From: WVZH01 sp034430895
GTDB taxonomy: Bacteria; Chloroflexota; Anaerolineae; Anaerolineales; E44-bin32
NCBI GenBank assembly: GCA_034430895.1
Contig: DAOUDW010000079.1
Coordinates: forward strand, 19,905 to 83,904
DNA length: 64,000 bases
Reading direction: 5' to 3'
How positions within the stretch are numbered: position 1 is the first letter of the stretch; each line of letters begins with the position of its first letter. The notes below the pieces were generated by a model, which did no database searches, was not told where the DNA came from, and saw only the letters and a list, made by a program, of their open reading frames with translations. Of the stretch, positions 24,938 through 31,963 are shown piece after piece. The position numbers were made by a program, and so were the translations under genes.

Positions 24938-24957
24938 GTATGTAAGTGCTTGCTAAC
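24938..24957. promoter_or_regulatory. Probable operator of the second TetR protein
   Basis: GTATGTAAG-TG-CTTGCTAAC: an imperfect inverted repeat (six of nine positions pair) that directly follows the minus-strand -10 box. Position and form fit an autoregulatory TetR site. Confidence 0.5.
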
Positions 24958-24985
24958 ATTATAAGCTAAGATTATGATATGTCAA
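24958..24985 (-). promoter_or_regulatory. Promoter of the minus-strand exporter operon
   Basis: Read on the minus strand: TTGACA (24985-24980), 16-bp spacer, TATAAT (24963-24958). Both boxes are perfect consensus. Confidence 0.8.
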
Positions 24986-25151
24986 GCGCGGATTGAGATT
25001 AATGCTATTGTGTTGGATCGTATTGGATCGATGCAGTTGATGATTTCCTCAGGGTGGACAAGGAAATCCTTTAAGCCTGCAATTTTGTTATTTACTCGTC
25101 ACCTCATCGCATAATCGGTGTATAGTAAGAGCGCATCATGAGGAGGAGCCT

Positions 25152-26645
25152 ATGAATCTTTTTCGACAATCCAACATATTTGTCTTGATATTGATTACAG
25201 CTTCCCTACTCACCGCCTGCGGCACGGATGAAGCCACACTCGAATTCGACGAGGACGCCATCTCCACCAGCGTGGCTGAGACACAGGCGGCCGCGGCGGC
25301 CGAAACCGCAGCCGCCGGAGATGTAGAGGATACGGGCGCGGCGGTCGAAGGCGATCTACAGCCGCTGGATGCGGCCGAATGTGATGCGTTGGCGGATGCG
25401 CTGGCCGGGACGCTGGCTGTATCGGTGGCCCAGGCCAACGTCGCCGTCGATTTCGAGGGGAAGTCAGGCGGGGGTTGCCAGGCCACTGCGGTGGGAACGG
25501 GCGTCGATTTCGCAGACATGCCCAGCGTCGAAGCGGCAATGCGCGGCCTGCTGGAAGTGCGCGGCTGGGCGGAGTATCAAAGCGTTGAGGCCTGCCTGGG
25601 AATCGGGGGCTGGGGGCCGGGCGCCGACGTCACCTGCTACTCCCGCGCGAATAATTACTGCGCAGTGTTCGTGCACATCGATCCGGCCGACCCGGCGCTC
25701 TGCTCGAACGACGAACCGATCTCGGTTTGTTTTTCCGAATTGGATCCCGAGCAGATTGTCTATTCCATCGACCTCACCTGTGCCGAAGATACTACGATCG
25801 GTCCCGCGGATGCCGAGGATGAGATCGTCGATCCGGAGCCGATCGACATTTACTTCGCGCCGGGGAACGACAGCCTGCGTGTGCCTGGCGATGTGCCCGC
25901 CGGTGGAATCGACCGGTATGTTCTGACGGCCATGGAAGGCCAGGAGATGACGGTGAACCTGCTCGATCCAAGTGGGGCACAGATCGCCTATGACACAGCC
26001 GTGCTGGTCATCTGGGGCGCTGACGGTACCGTGCTAATCTCGGACCACGCCGATGCCCTCACCTGGGCTGGGCAACTGCCCTTCACGCAGGAATACACCA
26101 TCGACGTGAAATCGATCAGCGCGGAGACGGTCTCCTACATTCTGGAAGTTATCATCCCGCCGCCCGAGGGCGCTGGGGAAGTGTTTCCCAAAGTAGAGCC
26201 CTTCCCCTTCGGCGAGATGCAGGCCATCGTGATTACCGGCATACCGCCCATGCTGCCGGCGGAATTCCCTGTGGAAGAAGGTCAACTCGCGATCGTGGCG
26301 GACCTGCTTACCCTGGGCGATCTCTACGAACTTGGGTTGGAATATGGAACGGATTGTCATGGGGCGGGTGCCTGCCATTACGGCACTGCGTATGGCAAAA
26401 AGGCGGCTTCCACGGTTCCCGTTGGGACGAGCACTTTTCAATTCGATATCGACGAGGCACAGCCCGTCGAACTTGCCTACGGTCTCACAGGATATTTCAT
26501 TCAGGGAGAATGCGGCGCCAGTTGCGACGACAGCCGCGTACGCTGGGTCTACGGAGGATACGAATACATGATGGGGCTCAAAGGGGGGCAGCTCGAAGAC
26601 GTAGTCGCCCTGGCCAACGCGGCGATCCTGAATTCGATTCCGTAG
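25152..26645 (+). CDS. Lipoprotein with Cys-rich domain shared with the next gene
   Basis: 497 residues behind AGGAGGAG; lipobox LLTAC at about residue 23. An Ala/Glu/Thr-rich linker leads to a domain at about residues 75-215 (LQPLDAAECDALADAL ... CQAT ... CSNDEPISVCFSELDPEQIVYSIDLTC) that is clearly paralogous to the protein at 26825, with Cys positions conserved. The remaining 280 residues form one or two beta-rich domains (about 230-345, PPC-like in look; and 360-495) seen only in this copy. The function is unknown; it is attached to the outer face of the membrane. Confidence 0.8.
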   Translation: MNLFRQSNIFVLILITASLLTACGTDEATLEFDEDAISTSVAETQAAAAAETAAAGDVEDTGAAVEGDLQPLDAAECDALADALAGTLAVSVAQANVAVDFEGKSGGGCQATAVGTGVDFADMPSVEAAMRGLLEVRGWAEYQSVEACLGIGGWGPGADVTCYSRANNYCAVFVHIDPADPALCSNDEPISVCFSELDPEQIVYSIDLTCAEDTTIGPADAEDEIVDPEPIDIYFAPGNDSLRVPGDVPAGGIDRYVLTAMEGQEMTVNLLDPSGAQIAYDTAVLVIWGADGTVLISDHADALTWAGQLPFTQEYTIDVKSISAETVSYILEVIIPPPEGAGEVFPKVEPFPFGEMQAIVITGIPPMLPAEFPVEEGQLAIVADLLTLGDLYELGLEYGTDCHGAGACHYGTAYGKKAASTVPVGTSTFQFDIDEAQPVELAYGLTGYFIQGECGASCDDSRVRWVYGGYEYMMGLKGGQLEDVVALANAAILNSIP

Positions 26646-26663
26646 ACGATTCAGATGTGGATA

Positions 26664-26696
26664 CAGACCCTGAAGGTTGAAACCCCTCAGGGTCTG
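26664..26696. terminator. Hairpin after the lipoprotein gene
   Basis: CAGACCCTGA pairs perfectly with TCAGGGTCTG (26664-26673, 26687-26696). There is no T-run after it, so it may be a weak terminator or an RNA-stabilising hairpin. Confidence 0.45.
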
Positions 26697-26824
26697 AATG
26701 ATTCGACTGGTATTGTCAGAACGGATGGCGAACCGGACTTCTCTAGTGTTCTCTGGATTTCGTCAGTTTCATTTCCTCATCAAAAATCATTTGTGTTGTA
26801 TAGAAATGCCGATAGGAGGATGCA

Positions 26825-27463
26825 ATGAAAATAAAAATTCGAGTAAGACACATATCTGTTCTCTTGTTAATCGCATTTCTACTCGCTGCATGTGATTCGG
26901 TTCCGGCAACACCCTCAATGGAAGATGATACCAATGCCAGCGACATGGCCGAGACGCCAGTCACCGCTGGAGAGGGAGACAGGGAAATGCCGGCCGATGT
27001 ATCTGCAGAAGATCTACAGCCTTTCAGTTCTGAAGAATGCGATGCGTTGGTCGCTGTTGTAAAGGAAGCGTTTTCGCTTTCGGTGGGGCAAGCCTATGCT
27101 TCGTACGATTTTGGGGGGGAGCTGGGAAGCGTCTGTCAGGCGACGATGAATGCAACCGGGCTCGATTTTACTGACACCGCCTGCATCGAAACGACCATGC
27201 GTGAGGCGTTGACCGGGGACGGTTGGACTGCAGATGGAAATGGCAGCTCCTGTCAGGATATCAAAGGTTTCGGGCAGGGCACGATCAACCTGTGTTTTAC
27301 CAAGGATACGGCGAGATGCGGGTTCGTCGTGAAAGTTGAACCGGCGGATGACGCGCTCTGCTCGGACGCCGAATCGCTGGATGCATGCCTCGAAACGCTG
27401 ACCTTGGAAGAGATTGTCTATCAAGTCGCGTTGACTTGCGATCGGAATACAGGCGAATCCTGA
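26825..27463 (+). CDS. Small Cys-rich lipoprotein, paralogue of the preceding gene
   Basis: 212 residues; ribosome site ATAGGAGG; lipobox LLAAC at about residue 23. After a linker, the domain from LQPFSSEECDALVAVV to EEIVYQVALTC follows the N-terminal domain of the protein at 25152 segment by segment, including paired Cys (CQAT, CSDAESLDACLETL, TCDRN). It lacks the long C-terminal extension. This looks like a tandem gene duplication with one copy extended. The six or more Cys suggest disulfides formed outside the membrane. Function unknown. A strong terminator follows. Confidence 0.8.
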   Translation: MKIKIRVRHISVLLLIAFLLAACDSVPATPSMEDDTNASDMAETPVTAGEGDREMPADVSAEDLQPFSSEECDALVAVVKEAFSLSVGQAYASYDFGGELGSVCQATMNATGLDFTDTACIETTMREALTGDGWTADGNGSSCQDIKGFGQGTINLCFTKDTARCGFVVKVEPADDALCSDAESLDACLETLTLEEIVYQVALTCDRNTGES

Positions 27464-27495
27464 AGCAGATGAGATCGAATATTATCTGCTTGAAG

Positions 27496-27532
27496 GACCT
27501 GAAAGGTTTCTAGAAACCTTTCAGGTCTTTTT
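27496..27532 (+). terminator. Strong rho-independent terminator
   Basis: A 32-bp perfect palindrome (arms GACCTGAAAGGTTTC, 27496-27510 and 27513-27527) followed by TTTTT up to 27532. It separates the plus-strand lipoprotein from a convergent minus-strand gene. Confidence 0.88.
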
Positions 27533-27558
27533 GATTCCTCATTGAGGAACGACGAGGA

Positions 27559-29379
27559 TTAATCCTCATCCGGACATGCGCAGTACGGTGACCTGTTAAC
27601 GCTTTCGACCCAGGTCCCTCCTGCCTCGATGCACAACTCCTCGTTGAGATCCGCGCTGCAGGTCAGCTCCGGCTCGGGCTCCGGCAATTCAGGCGGTATG
27701 ATGACCGACAGGGATTCGGCATCGCCATGGAACTGTCCTACTGAATCAGAGATCCAGCAGTTGAATTCCCCGATCCACCACCAAGTGTTGTCCTCGTTGC
27801 GCCCATCGACGTTGAGCACGGTTCCGGCAGTGAAAGCCGTCACGTCTTGGTATCGCGTATCGGGACCAAGCCGGCAGAAGCCATTCGTGTCGAGGTGGAA
27901 GCTCGGGGGACCTTCCGTCGGAGTCGCAGTCGGCAGCAGGGGCTGCAGGGGCTGCAGGGTGACGACGGGCGAGATTTCAACCACAGGTGTCAGCACTTCC
28001 AGTTCGTACGCGCCCAGATCGCACTCCGCACCTTGCGGCCGGAAGACGCCGCGCTGATCGATAGGCAGGCTGTCATATGGCGCCGAGCCGTCGATGGCCG
28101 GGCTGCCGGTCAGCAGGGCGTGGGTCTGCGTTGGGCCGCCGTTATCGGCGAGCGGTCCCAGAAAGGGGTTTCCGGTTAGGCTGAAGCCGGTGCAGCTGCT
28201 GTCGGAGTCCAGGTTGTTCCCCGTGATATTGAATGCTGTTGAGGGAGCAGAAAAATCGCAATCGCCTCCGGTGTTCATAGCGATGATCAAGTTATTAAAC
28301 GCTACGCCGAATCCGCTATTAATATCGACGGCGGGTCTGTCCCCGGATCCCGAATTGCCCGTGATCGTCGTGAAGCTGATCATCAAACGTCCGACATCAT
28401 GGATGATTGCAGAGCCTTGGTTTTCTGGCCCTGGGGCGCTGGTGAGCGAGTTTCCGGATAATGTACAGTTGACCAGCCATAGATCCCCGATATTCTGGAT
28501 TCCGCCGCCTGAGTTAGCCGTGTTGTTGGCAATCGTGCTGCCGCGGATGTCCAACGCTGCGTAGTTGATGAACGCGCCGCCGCGCGAGGCCTGGTTGTTG
28601 AAGAACGAACTATCGTCGACGTCCATGTGGCCGTTTTGTCTGTTGCCAATGGCGCCGCCGGTGAAAGCCACGTTTCCGGTGAAGGTGCTGCCCATAATCG
28701 TCGCCATCGTGCCTGTATCCTGATGGCTGTTGTTGATGGCGCCGCCTCTGCCGGTGGAGGCGATATTGTCGCTGAACTGTGAATTGCTCACCGTAAGATC
28801 GCCGCCCTGATTGTAGACGGCGCCTCCACTCTGATTGGCGACGTTGTCCGTGAAGGTGCTGCTCGTGATTGTCACCGTGCCGAGAAAATTGCGGATGGCG
28901 CCTCCAAGATCGGCCTGGTTGTTTAAGAATGTACTGCTGGCGACTGTCAATTCACCCTGATTCGAGATCGCGCCGCCGATGATGATTCCCGTATCGTCCG
29001 CCGGGCTTGCGGCGCCGTTCGCCAATGTGATGTCCGAGACGAGAAGTTCGCCCGTCTGAGCGACTTTGAACAGCCGAAACTGGGGCGTTCCTGCGGCGCT
29101 AGCGCGTTGGATCGAAGCGCCGTTGCCGATAATGGCGATCGGCGAAGTGATCACCGGCAAGCCGTTGTTGCCAAGTGTGTCGCTGTTGTCTACGGCTGTG
29201 AGCTCGTAGATACAGTCCGCGGCCAGCGCGATATTGTCCCCGGTTGTCGGTGTTGCGTTGGCGTCGTTGATGGCGTCGATCAATTCGGTCACATCGCAGC
29301 CGATGGTCTCGATCACCGGGAATTCGCAAGCGCATAAGGCAAGCAGAATACAGATGGTAAATAATAATTTGGTATGCAT
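27559..29379 (-). CDS. Right-handed beta-helix lipoprotein with choice-of-anchor-Q-like and SH3-like parts
   Basis: 606 residues, signal ending in LCAC (Cys18). It starts like CSLREA-type proteins (VTELIDAINDANATP, DCIYELTAVDN), then about fourteen beta-helix rungs of the polymorphic-outer-membrane type (GGAISNQGELTV, SSTFTDN, GGAVYNQGG, STIANNTANSGGGIQN). The helix is closed by the segment GPLADNGGPTQTHALLTGSPAID ... CDLGAYE that is typical of the choice-of-anchor-Q module. A linker leads to a small SH3-like domain (GFCRLGPDTRYQDVTAF ... WWWIGEFNCWI) and a Cys-rich tail. It is a cell-surface protein; adhesion or carbohydrate binding is plausible but unproven. Confidence 0.85.
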   Translation of the reverse strand: MHTKLLFTICILLALCACEFPVIETIGCDVTELIDAINDANATPTTGDNIALAADCIYELTAVDNSDTLGNNGLPVITSPIAIIGNGASIQRASAAGTPQFRLFKVAQTGELLVSDITLANGAASPADDTGIIIGGAISNQGELTVASSTFLNNQADLGGAIRNFLGTVTITSSTFTDNVANQSGGAVYNQGGDLTVSNSQFSDNIASTGRGGAINNSHQDTGTMATIMGSTFTGNVAFTGGAIGNRQNGHMDVDDSSFFNNQASRGGAFINYAALDIRGSTIANNTANSGGGIQNIGDLWLVNCTLSGNSLTSAPGPENQGSAIIHDVGRLMISFTTITGNSGSGDRPAVDINSGFGVAFNNLIIAMNTGGDCDFSAPSTAFNITGNNLDSDSSCTGFSLTGNPFLGPLADNGGPTQTHALLTGSPAIDGSAPYDSLPIDQRGVFRPQGAECDLGAYELEVLTPVVEISPVVTLQPLQPLLPTATPTEGPPSFHLDTNGFCRLGPDTRYQDVTAFTAGTVLNVDGRNEDNTWWWIGEFNCWISDSVGQFHGDAESLSVIIPPELPEPEPELTCSADLNEELCIEAGGTWVESVNRSPYCACPDED

Positions 29380-29714
29380 TTTTGATCTCCCTGCTTGTGA
29401 GTGTACTACGAAATATTTATCGTGATACGTAGTCTTGATCCTGCTCCGCTTTCAGATGGGCATTTGGAGGTTTGAATGGTGAAGTGTGTAATCCCCTGGC
29501 TCTTCTTCAAGTCAAGAGCGGATCGATCGTATGAGGTCAGTATTTGCGCCTCTACCCTCTAGAACGGATTCGTTGTGCAGATTGTGACAGAAGGTGAAGA
29601 TCAAATTGAAGAAGAGGAGATTCGCCAGTTCTAGATGGGCTTACAGAAACATTCGACCGACAGTTGATCAGGCCCGTTGGATCGTGAAAGAAATATGTAC
29701 CGTTCGGATGGTGT
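29380..29714. other. Intergenic region without a supported gene
   Basis: About 335 bases upstream of the beta-helix gene and downstream of the minus-strand methyltransferase gene. No convincing reading frame. An inverted repeat CTACG...CGTAG (29406-29410, 29428-29432) lies just before the beta-helix start and could be a regulatory site; evidence is thin. Confidence 0.35.
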
Positions 29715-30311
29715 TTAAAACAGTTTGGGGATCATTGCGCCTGAATGACGCATGTATTCCACGTACTGCTCCCCAAATGCGGCGATCAACTTCTTCTCCT
29801 CGGCAGGGATCACCAGCAAACGAAAAACGAGCGTCCCCGCCAGGCAGAAGGCGAGAATGATCCAGTCGCCAAGCATCAGGCTTACCGAGATGAGTATCAG
29901 CAGTGATGCGCTGTATAGCGGATGGCGAATCCTCGCATAAGCGCCGTGCGTGACCAGAGCGTGATCGCCCTTGGTAAGCACCGTCTCAGAAATATTGCGC
30001 CCGATGCTGAGAAAAACCCAGCGAATGAAGGGTACGTAAAACAGCGCAAGAACTGCGGCGAGGATGCACACTACGATGGGCAGTTCGAATTTAGACCAGG
30101 TCAGGGTGCTGGGGAAGAATATGTTCAACATCAACACGGAGAGGAAGGTCAGGCCGAAAGCCATGCGAGCGGCCAGGACGAGCGTGCCTTCTTCCCGCCG
30201 AGCAATCACCTCCCCGGTCTCTCGTGCCTGACGCCGATAGTAAGCCGAGATCGAAAGGGTGAGCATTAAAACGATCAGGACCAGCATTCGAAATACGAGA
30301 TCTGTGTCCAT
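29715..30311 (-). CDS. Isoprenylcysteine methyltransferase-like membrane protein
   Basis: 198 residues with five or so hydrophobic segments (about 4-22, 50-66, 77-95, 128-160). The C-terminal part has the ICMT/PEMT signature: HGAYARIRHPLYSASLL, a hydrophobic stretch and then VIPAEEKKLIAAFGEQYVEYM, with the Arg-His-Pro and Glu-Glu that bind SAM and the substrate. Bacterial members methylate lipids or small hydrophobic acids; the substrate here is unknown. It lies 20 bases after the small protein at 30332, so the two are probably one transcript. Confidence 0.85.
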   Translation of the reverse strand: MDTDLVFRMLVLIVLMLTLSISAYYRRQARETGEVIARREEGTLVLAARMAFGLTFLSVLMLNIFFPSTLTWSKFELPIVVCILAAVLALFYVPFIRWVFLSIGRNISETVLTKGDHALVTHGAYARIRHPLYSASLLILISVSLMLGDWIILAFCLAGTLVFRLLVIPAEEKKLIAAFGEQYVEYMRHSGAMIPKLF

Positions 30312-30331
30312 GAGTATGCTCCTGTAGAGGA

Positions 30332-30619
30332 TTAGTCCCCAGCCAATCGCAGCAACTGCGGCCGGCTGCCGGGGATGCGCTTGATGATGCCCCGCGCTTC
30401 GAGATCCAATTTCACTGTAGTCACATACCAGGGTATAGAACCATCTAATTTTCCGCGTAGTTTTTGTTTGACCTCTTCGGTAAGGTTTCTAAAAGTGAGT
30501 TCTCCGCGTTCGCGAAGAGAAGTGACAATCGCTTCATGCGTGAGATCGTACTTCTGCTGGCTGATGTTCACGCCCTGTTTTCCATGTTCGGGGTGCCGGG
30601 TCATGATGCGCGCTTCCAT
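30332..30619 (-). CDS. Small winged-helix-like protein (DUF6958-like)
   Basis: 95 residues from ATG 30619, which has GGAGGTAG upstream; longer in-frame starts overlap the divergent PadR promoter and are unlikely. The sequence KYDLTHEAIVTSLRERGELTF, then EVKQKLRGKLDGSIPWYVTTVKLDLEARGIIKRIPG, has the helix pattern of a small winged helix with a strongly conserved WYVTTVKLDLEARG core. From memory this matches a domain-of-unknown-function family (DUF6958); I could not confirm it. It may be a regulator or a protein-binding module. It is divergent from padR and upstream of the ICMT-like gene. Confidence 0.7.
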   Translation of the reverse strand: MEARIMTRHPEHGKQGVNISQQKYDLTHEAIVTSLRERGELTFRNLTEEVKQKLRGKLDGSIPWYVTTVKLDLEARGIIKRIPGSRPQLLRLAGD

Positions 30620-30724
30620 TTTTCTACCTCCACAATCTTTATCACGAGTGTACCGCGGGAAGAACCCATTCGATGACATGTACAGGGTTTCCCGATCGCC
30701 AGGGGCTGGCTGCGGATTTAGGTA

Positions 30725-30753
30725 TTGACAGATTTTGTGATTTCCCATAAAAT
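30725..30753 (+). promoter_or_regulatory. Promoter of padR
   Basis: TTGACA (30725-30730), 17-bp spacer, TAAAAT (30748-30753). It is followed at once by a tandem 16-bp duplication that ends four bases before the start codon. Confidence 0.75.
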
Positions 30754-30783
30754 TCCAGAGCTGGAGTATTCCAGAGCTGGAGT
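30752..30783. repeat. Perfect tandem 16-bp repeat at the padR start site
   Basis: ATTCCAGAGCTGGAGT occurs twice without a gap (30752-30767, 30768-30783). Each unit holds CCAG-AG-CTGG, an inverted repeat. The position between the -10 box and the start codon at 30788 fits an operator for autoregulation by PadR. It leaves no ordinary ribosome-binding spacer except GGAG inside the second unit. Confidence 0.65.
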
Positions 30784-30787
30784 ATCT

Positions 30788-31363
30788 ATGACAGAAGAAG
30801 CCCTGACCGATGCTGAATTGGTGATTCTCAGCCTGATTAGCGAGCAGCCCATGCACGGCTACCAGCTCGAGCAGGAGATCACCCAACGCAACATGCGCAC
30901 GTGGACCGATCTTTCCACGTCTTCGATCTACTACATCTTGCAGCGATTGGAGGAAAAGGGCTTCATCGAACGCAGCCAGGATCAAACGCATACTGCGGGC
31001 GTGCCGCGTAAAGTCTATCGCATCACGCCCGCTGGTAGAAAGCAGTGGCATGGGTCCACGCTGCAGGCGTTAACACAGCCCAAGATCACCTACACCAATT
31101 TCCTCATGGGGCTGCACAACCTGTGGGGCATTCCGGTCGAGGATGCGCTGCAGGCTGTGCGTACGTATCGGGATTGGTTGGCCAGTGATCTTCAACGCCA
31201 GCGGGAGGAACTGGAAAAACTTGGCGAGCCCGTTTTTCCACTCGATGTTCTTTTTCAATACGGTTTTGTGCTGGGGGAAGCCGAACTGACTTTCCTGGCG
31301 GACCTGATCACCCGCCTGGAGGAGATGGCCGGCGAATCCCAGGATAGAGCGAAAGACGAATGA
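30788..31363 (+). CDS. PadR-family transcriptional regulator
   Basis: 191 residues from ATG 30788; GGAGT lies just upstream inside the tandem repeat. The N-terminal winged helix is typical PadR: AELVILSLISEQPMHGYQLEQEI, then SSIYYILQRLEEKGFIERS and RKVYRITPAGRKQW. The C-terminal part is helical (dimerisation, VirR-type family). It overlaps the TrmO-like frame's earliest possible start by four bases (ATGA), so the two genes are co-transcribed. Likely represses its own promoter through the 16-bp tandem repeats. Confidence 0.9.
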   Translation: MTEEALTDAELVILSLISEQPMHGYQLEQEITQRNMRTWTDLSTSSIYYILQRLEEKGFIERSQDQTHTAGVPRKVYRITPAGRKQWHGSTLQALTQPKITYTNFLMGLHNLWGIPVEDALQAVRTYRDWLASDLQRQREELEKLGEPVFPLDVLFQYGFVLGEAELTFLADLITRLEEMAGESQDRAKDE

Positions 31364-31383
31364 AAACCCGGGAGATGAATGAA

Positions 31384-31866
31384 ATGGATGAAATAAGAAT
31401 CGAACTGAAGCCGATCGGCAGGGTGGAAACCGCGGATGGCCAGGGGCCTTTCCAACTGCAGATCGAGGAAGCCTATCGCCCTGCACTGCAGGGACTGGGC
31501 AGCTGCACGCACGCTATCGTAATCTGGTGGGCCGATCAAGTTGATGAGGGGGATCTGGTGGTCGAACTGCCCTACGCCCCGGGCGTGAAAAGCGGTGTGT
31601 TCGCCAACCGGTCCGAGGCGCGGCCGAATCCCATCGCCATCACCACGTGCTTTCTGTTGAATGTAGACGAAGATGCGGGAACGGTTGATCTTGCATGGAT
31701 CGATGCCTTCGATGGTACACCCCTGTTGGATATCAAGCCCTACCTGCCCATGTCGGATCGGGCGATGGACGCGCAATACCCCGAGTGGCTGGATGGTTTT
31801 CCGGAGTCCATGGAAGACGCCGCCGCGTTCTTCTCCGATCCCCAGAACGCGGCGAAGTTCTCTTGA
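31384..31866 (+). CDS. TrmO/TsaA-like SAM-dependent methyltransferase domain protein
   Basis: ATG 31384 is chosen because GGGAG lies at the right distance and the family begins with this segment; in-frame ATGs at 31360 and 31375 are possible. 160 residues. It carries IELKPIGRVET near the start and GVFANRSEARPNPIAIT (residues about 72-88), the family signature for SAM binding in a beta-barrel. TrmO N6-methylates t6A37 in tRNA-Thr. The C-terminal domain of true TrmO is absent, and the loop GDLVVELPYAPG differs, so this may be one of the paralogues of unknown substrate. It follows padR in an operon. Confidence 0.78.
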   Translation: MDEIRIELKPIGRVETADGQGPFQLQIEEAYRPALQGLGSCTHAIVIWWADQVDEGDLVVELPYAPGVKSGVFANRSEARPNPIAITTCFLLNVDEDAGTVDLAWIDAFDGTPLLDIKPYLPMSDRAMDAQYPEWLDGFPESMEDAAAFFSDPQNAAKFS

Positions 31867-31896
31867 ATCTGGGAGATGAGTGCATCGAATACAAAG

Positions 31897-31919
31897 GGAC
31901 TGCCCTTCATGGGCAGTCC
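31897..31919. terminator. Hairpin between convergent genes, probable terminator
   Basis: GGACTGCCC pairs perfectly with GGGCAGTCC across a 5-base loop. The flanks are only mildly T-rich (ATTGTT on the plus side, TTTGTATT on the minus side), so it is a modest bidirectional terminator. Confidence 0.5.
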
Positions 31920-31963
31920 ATTGTTGAATCTGAAAATTCGCCTGAGAACGTGTACGTTAGTCG

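Noticed and set aside
30620..31051. Upstream extension of the small DUF6958-like gene to 31051
   Set aside because: It would run antisense through the PadR gene; ATG 30619 has a proper ribosome site and matches the length of the family.
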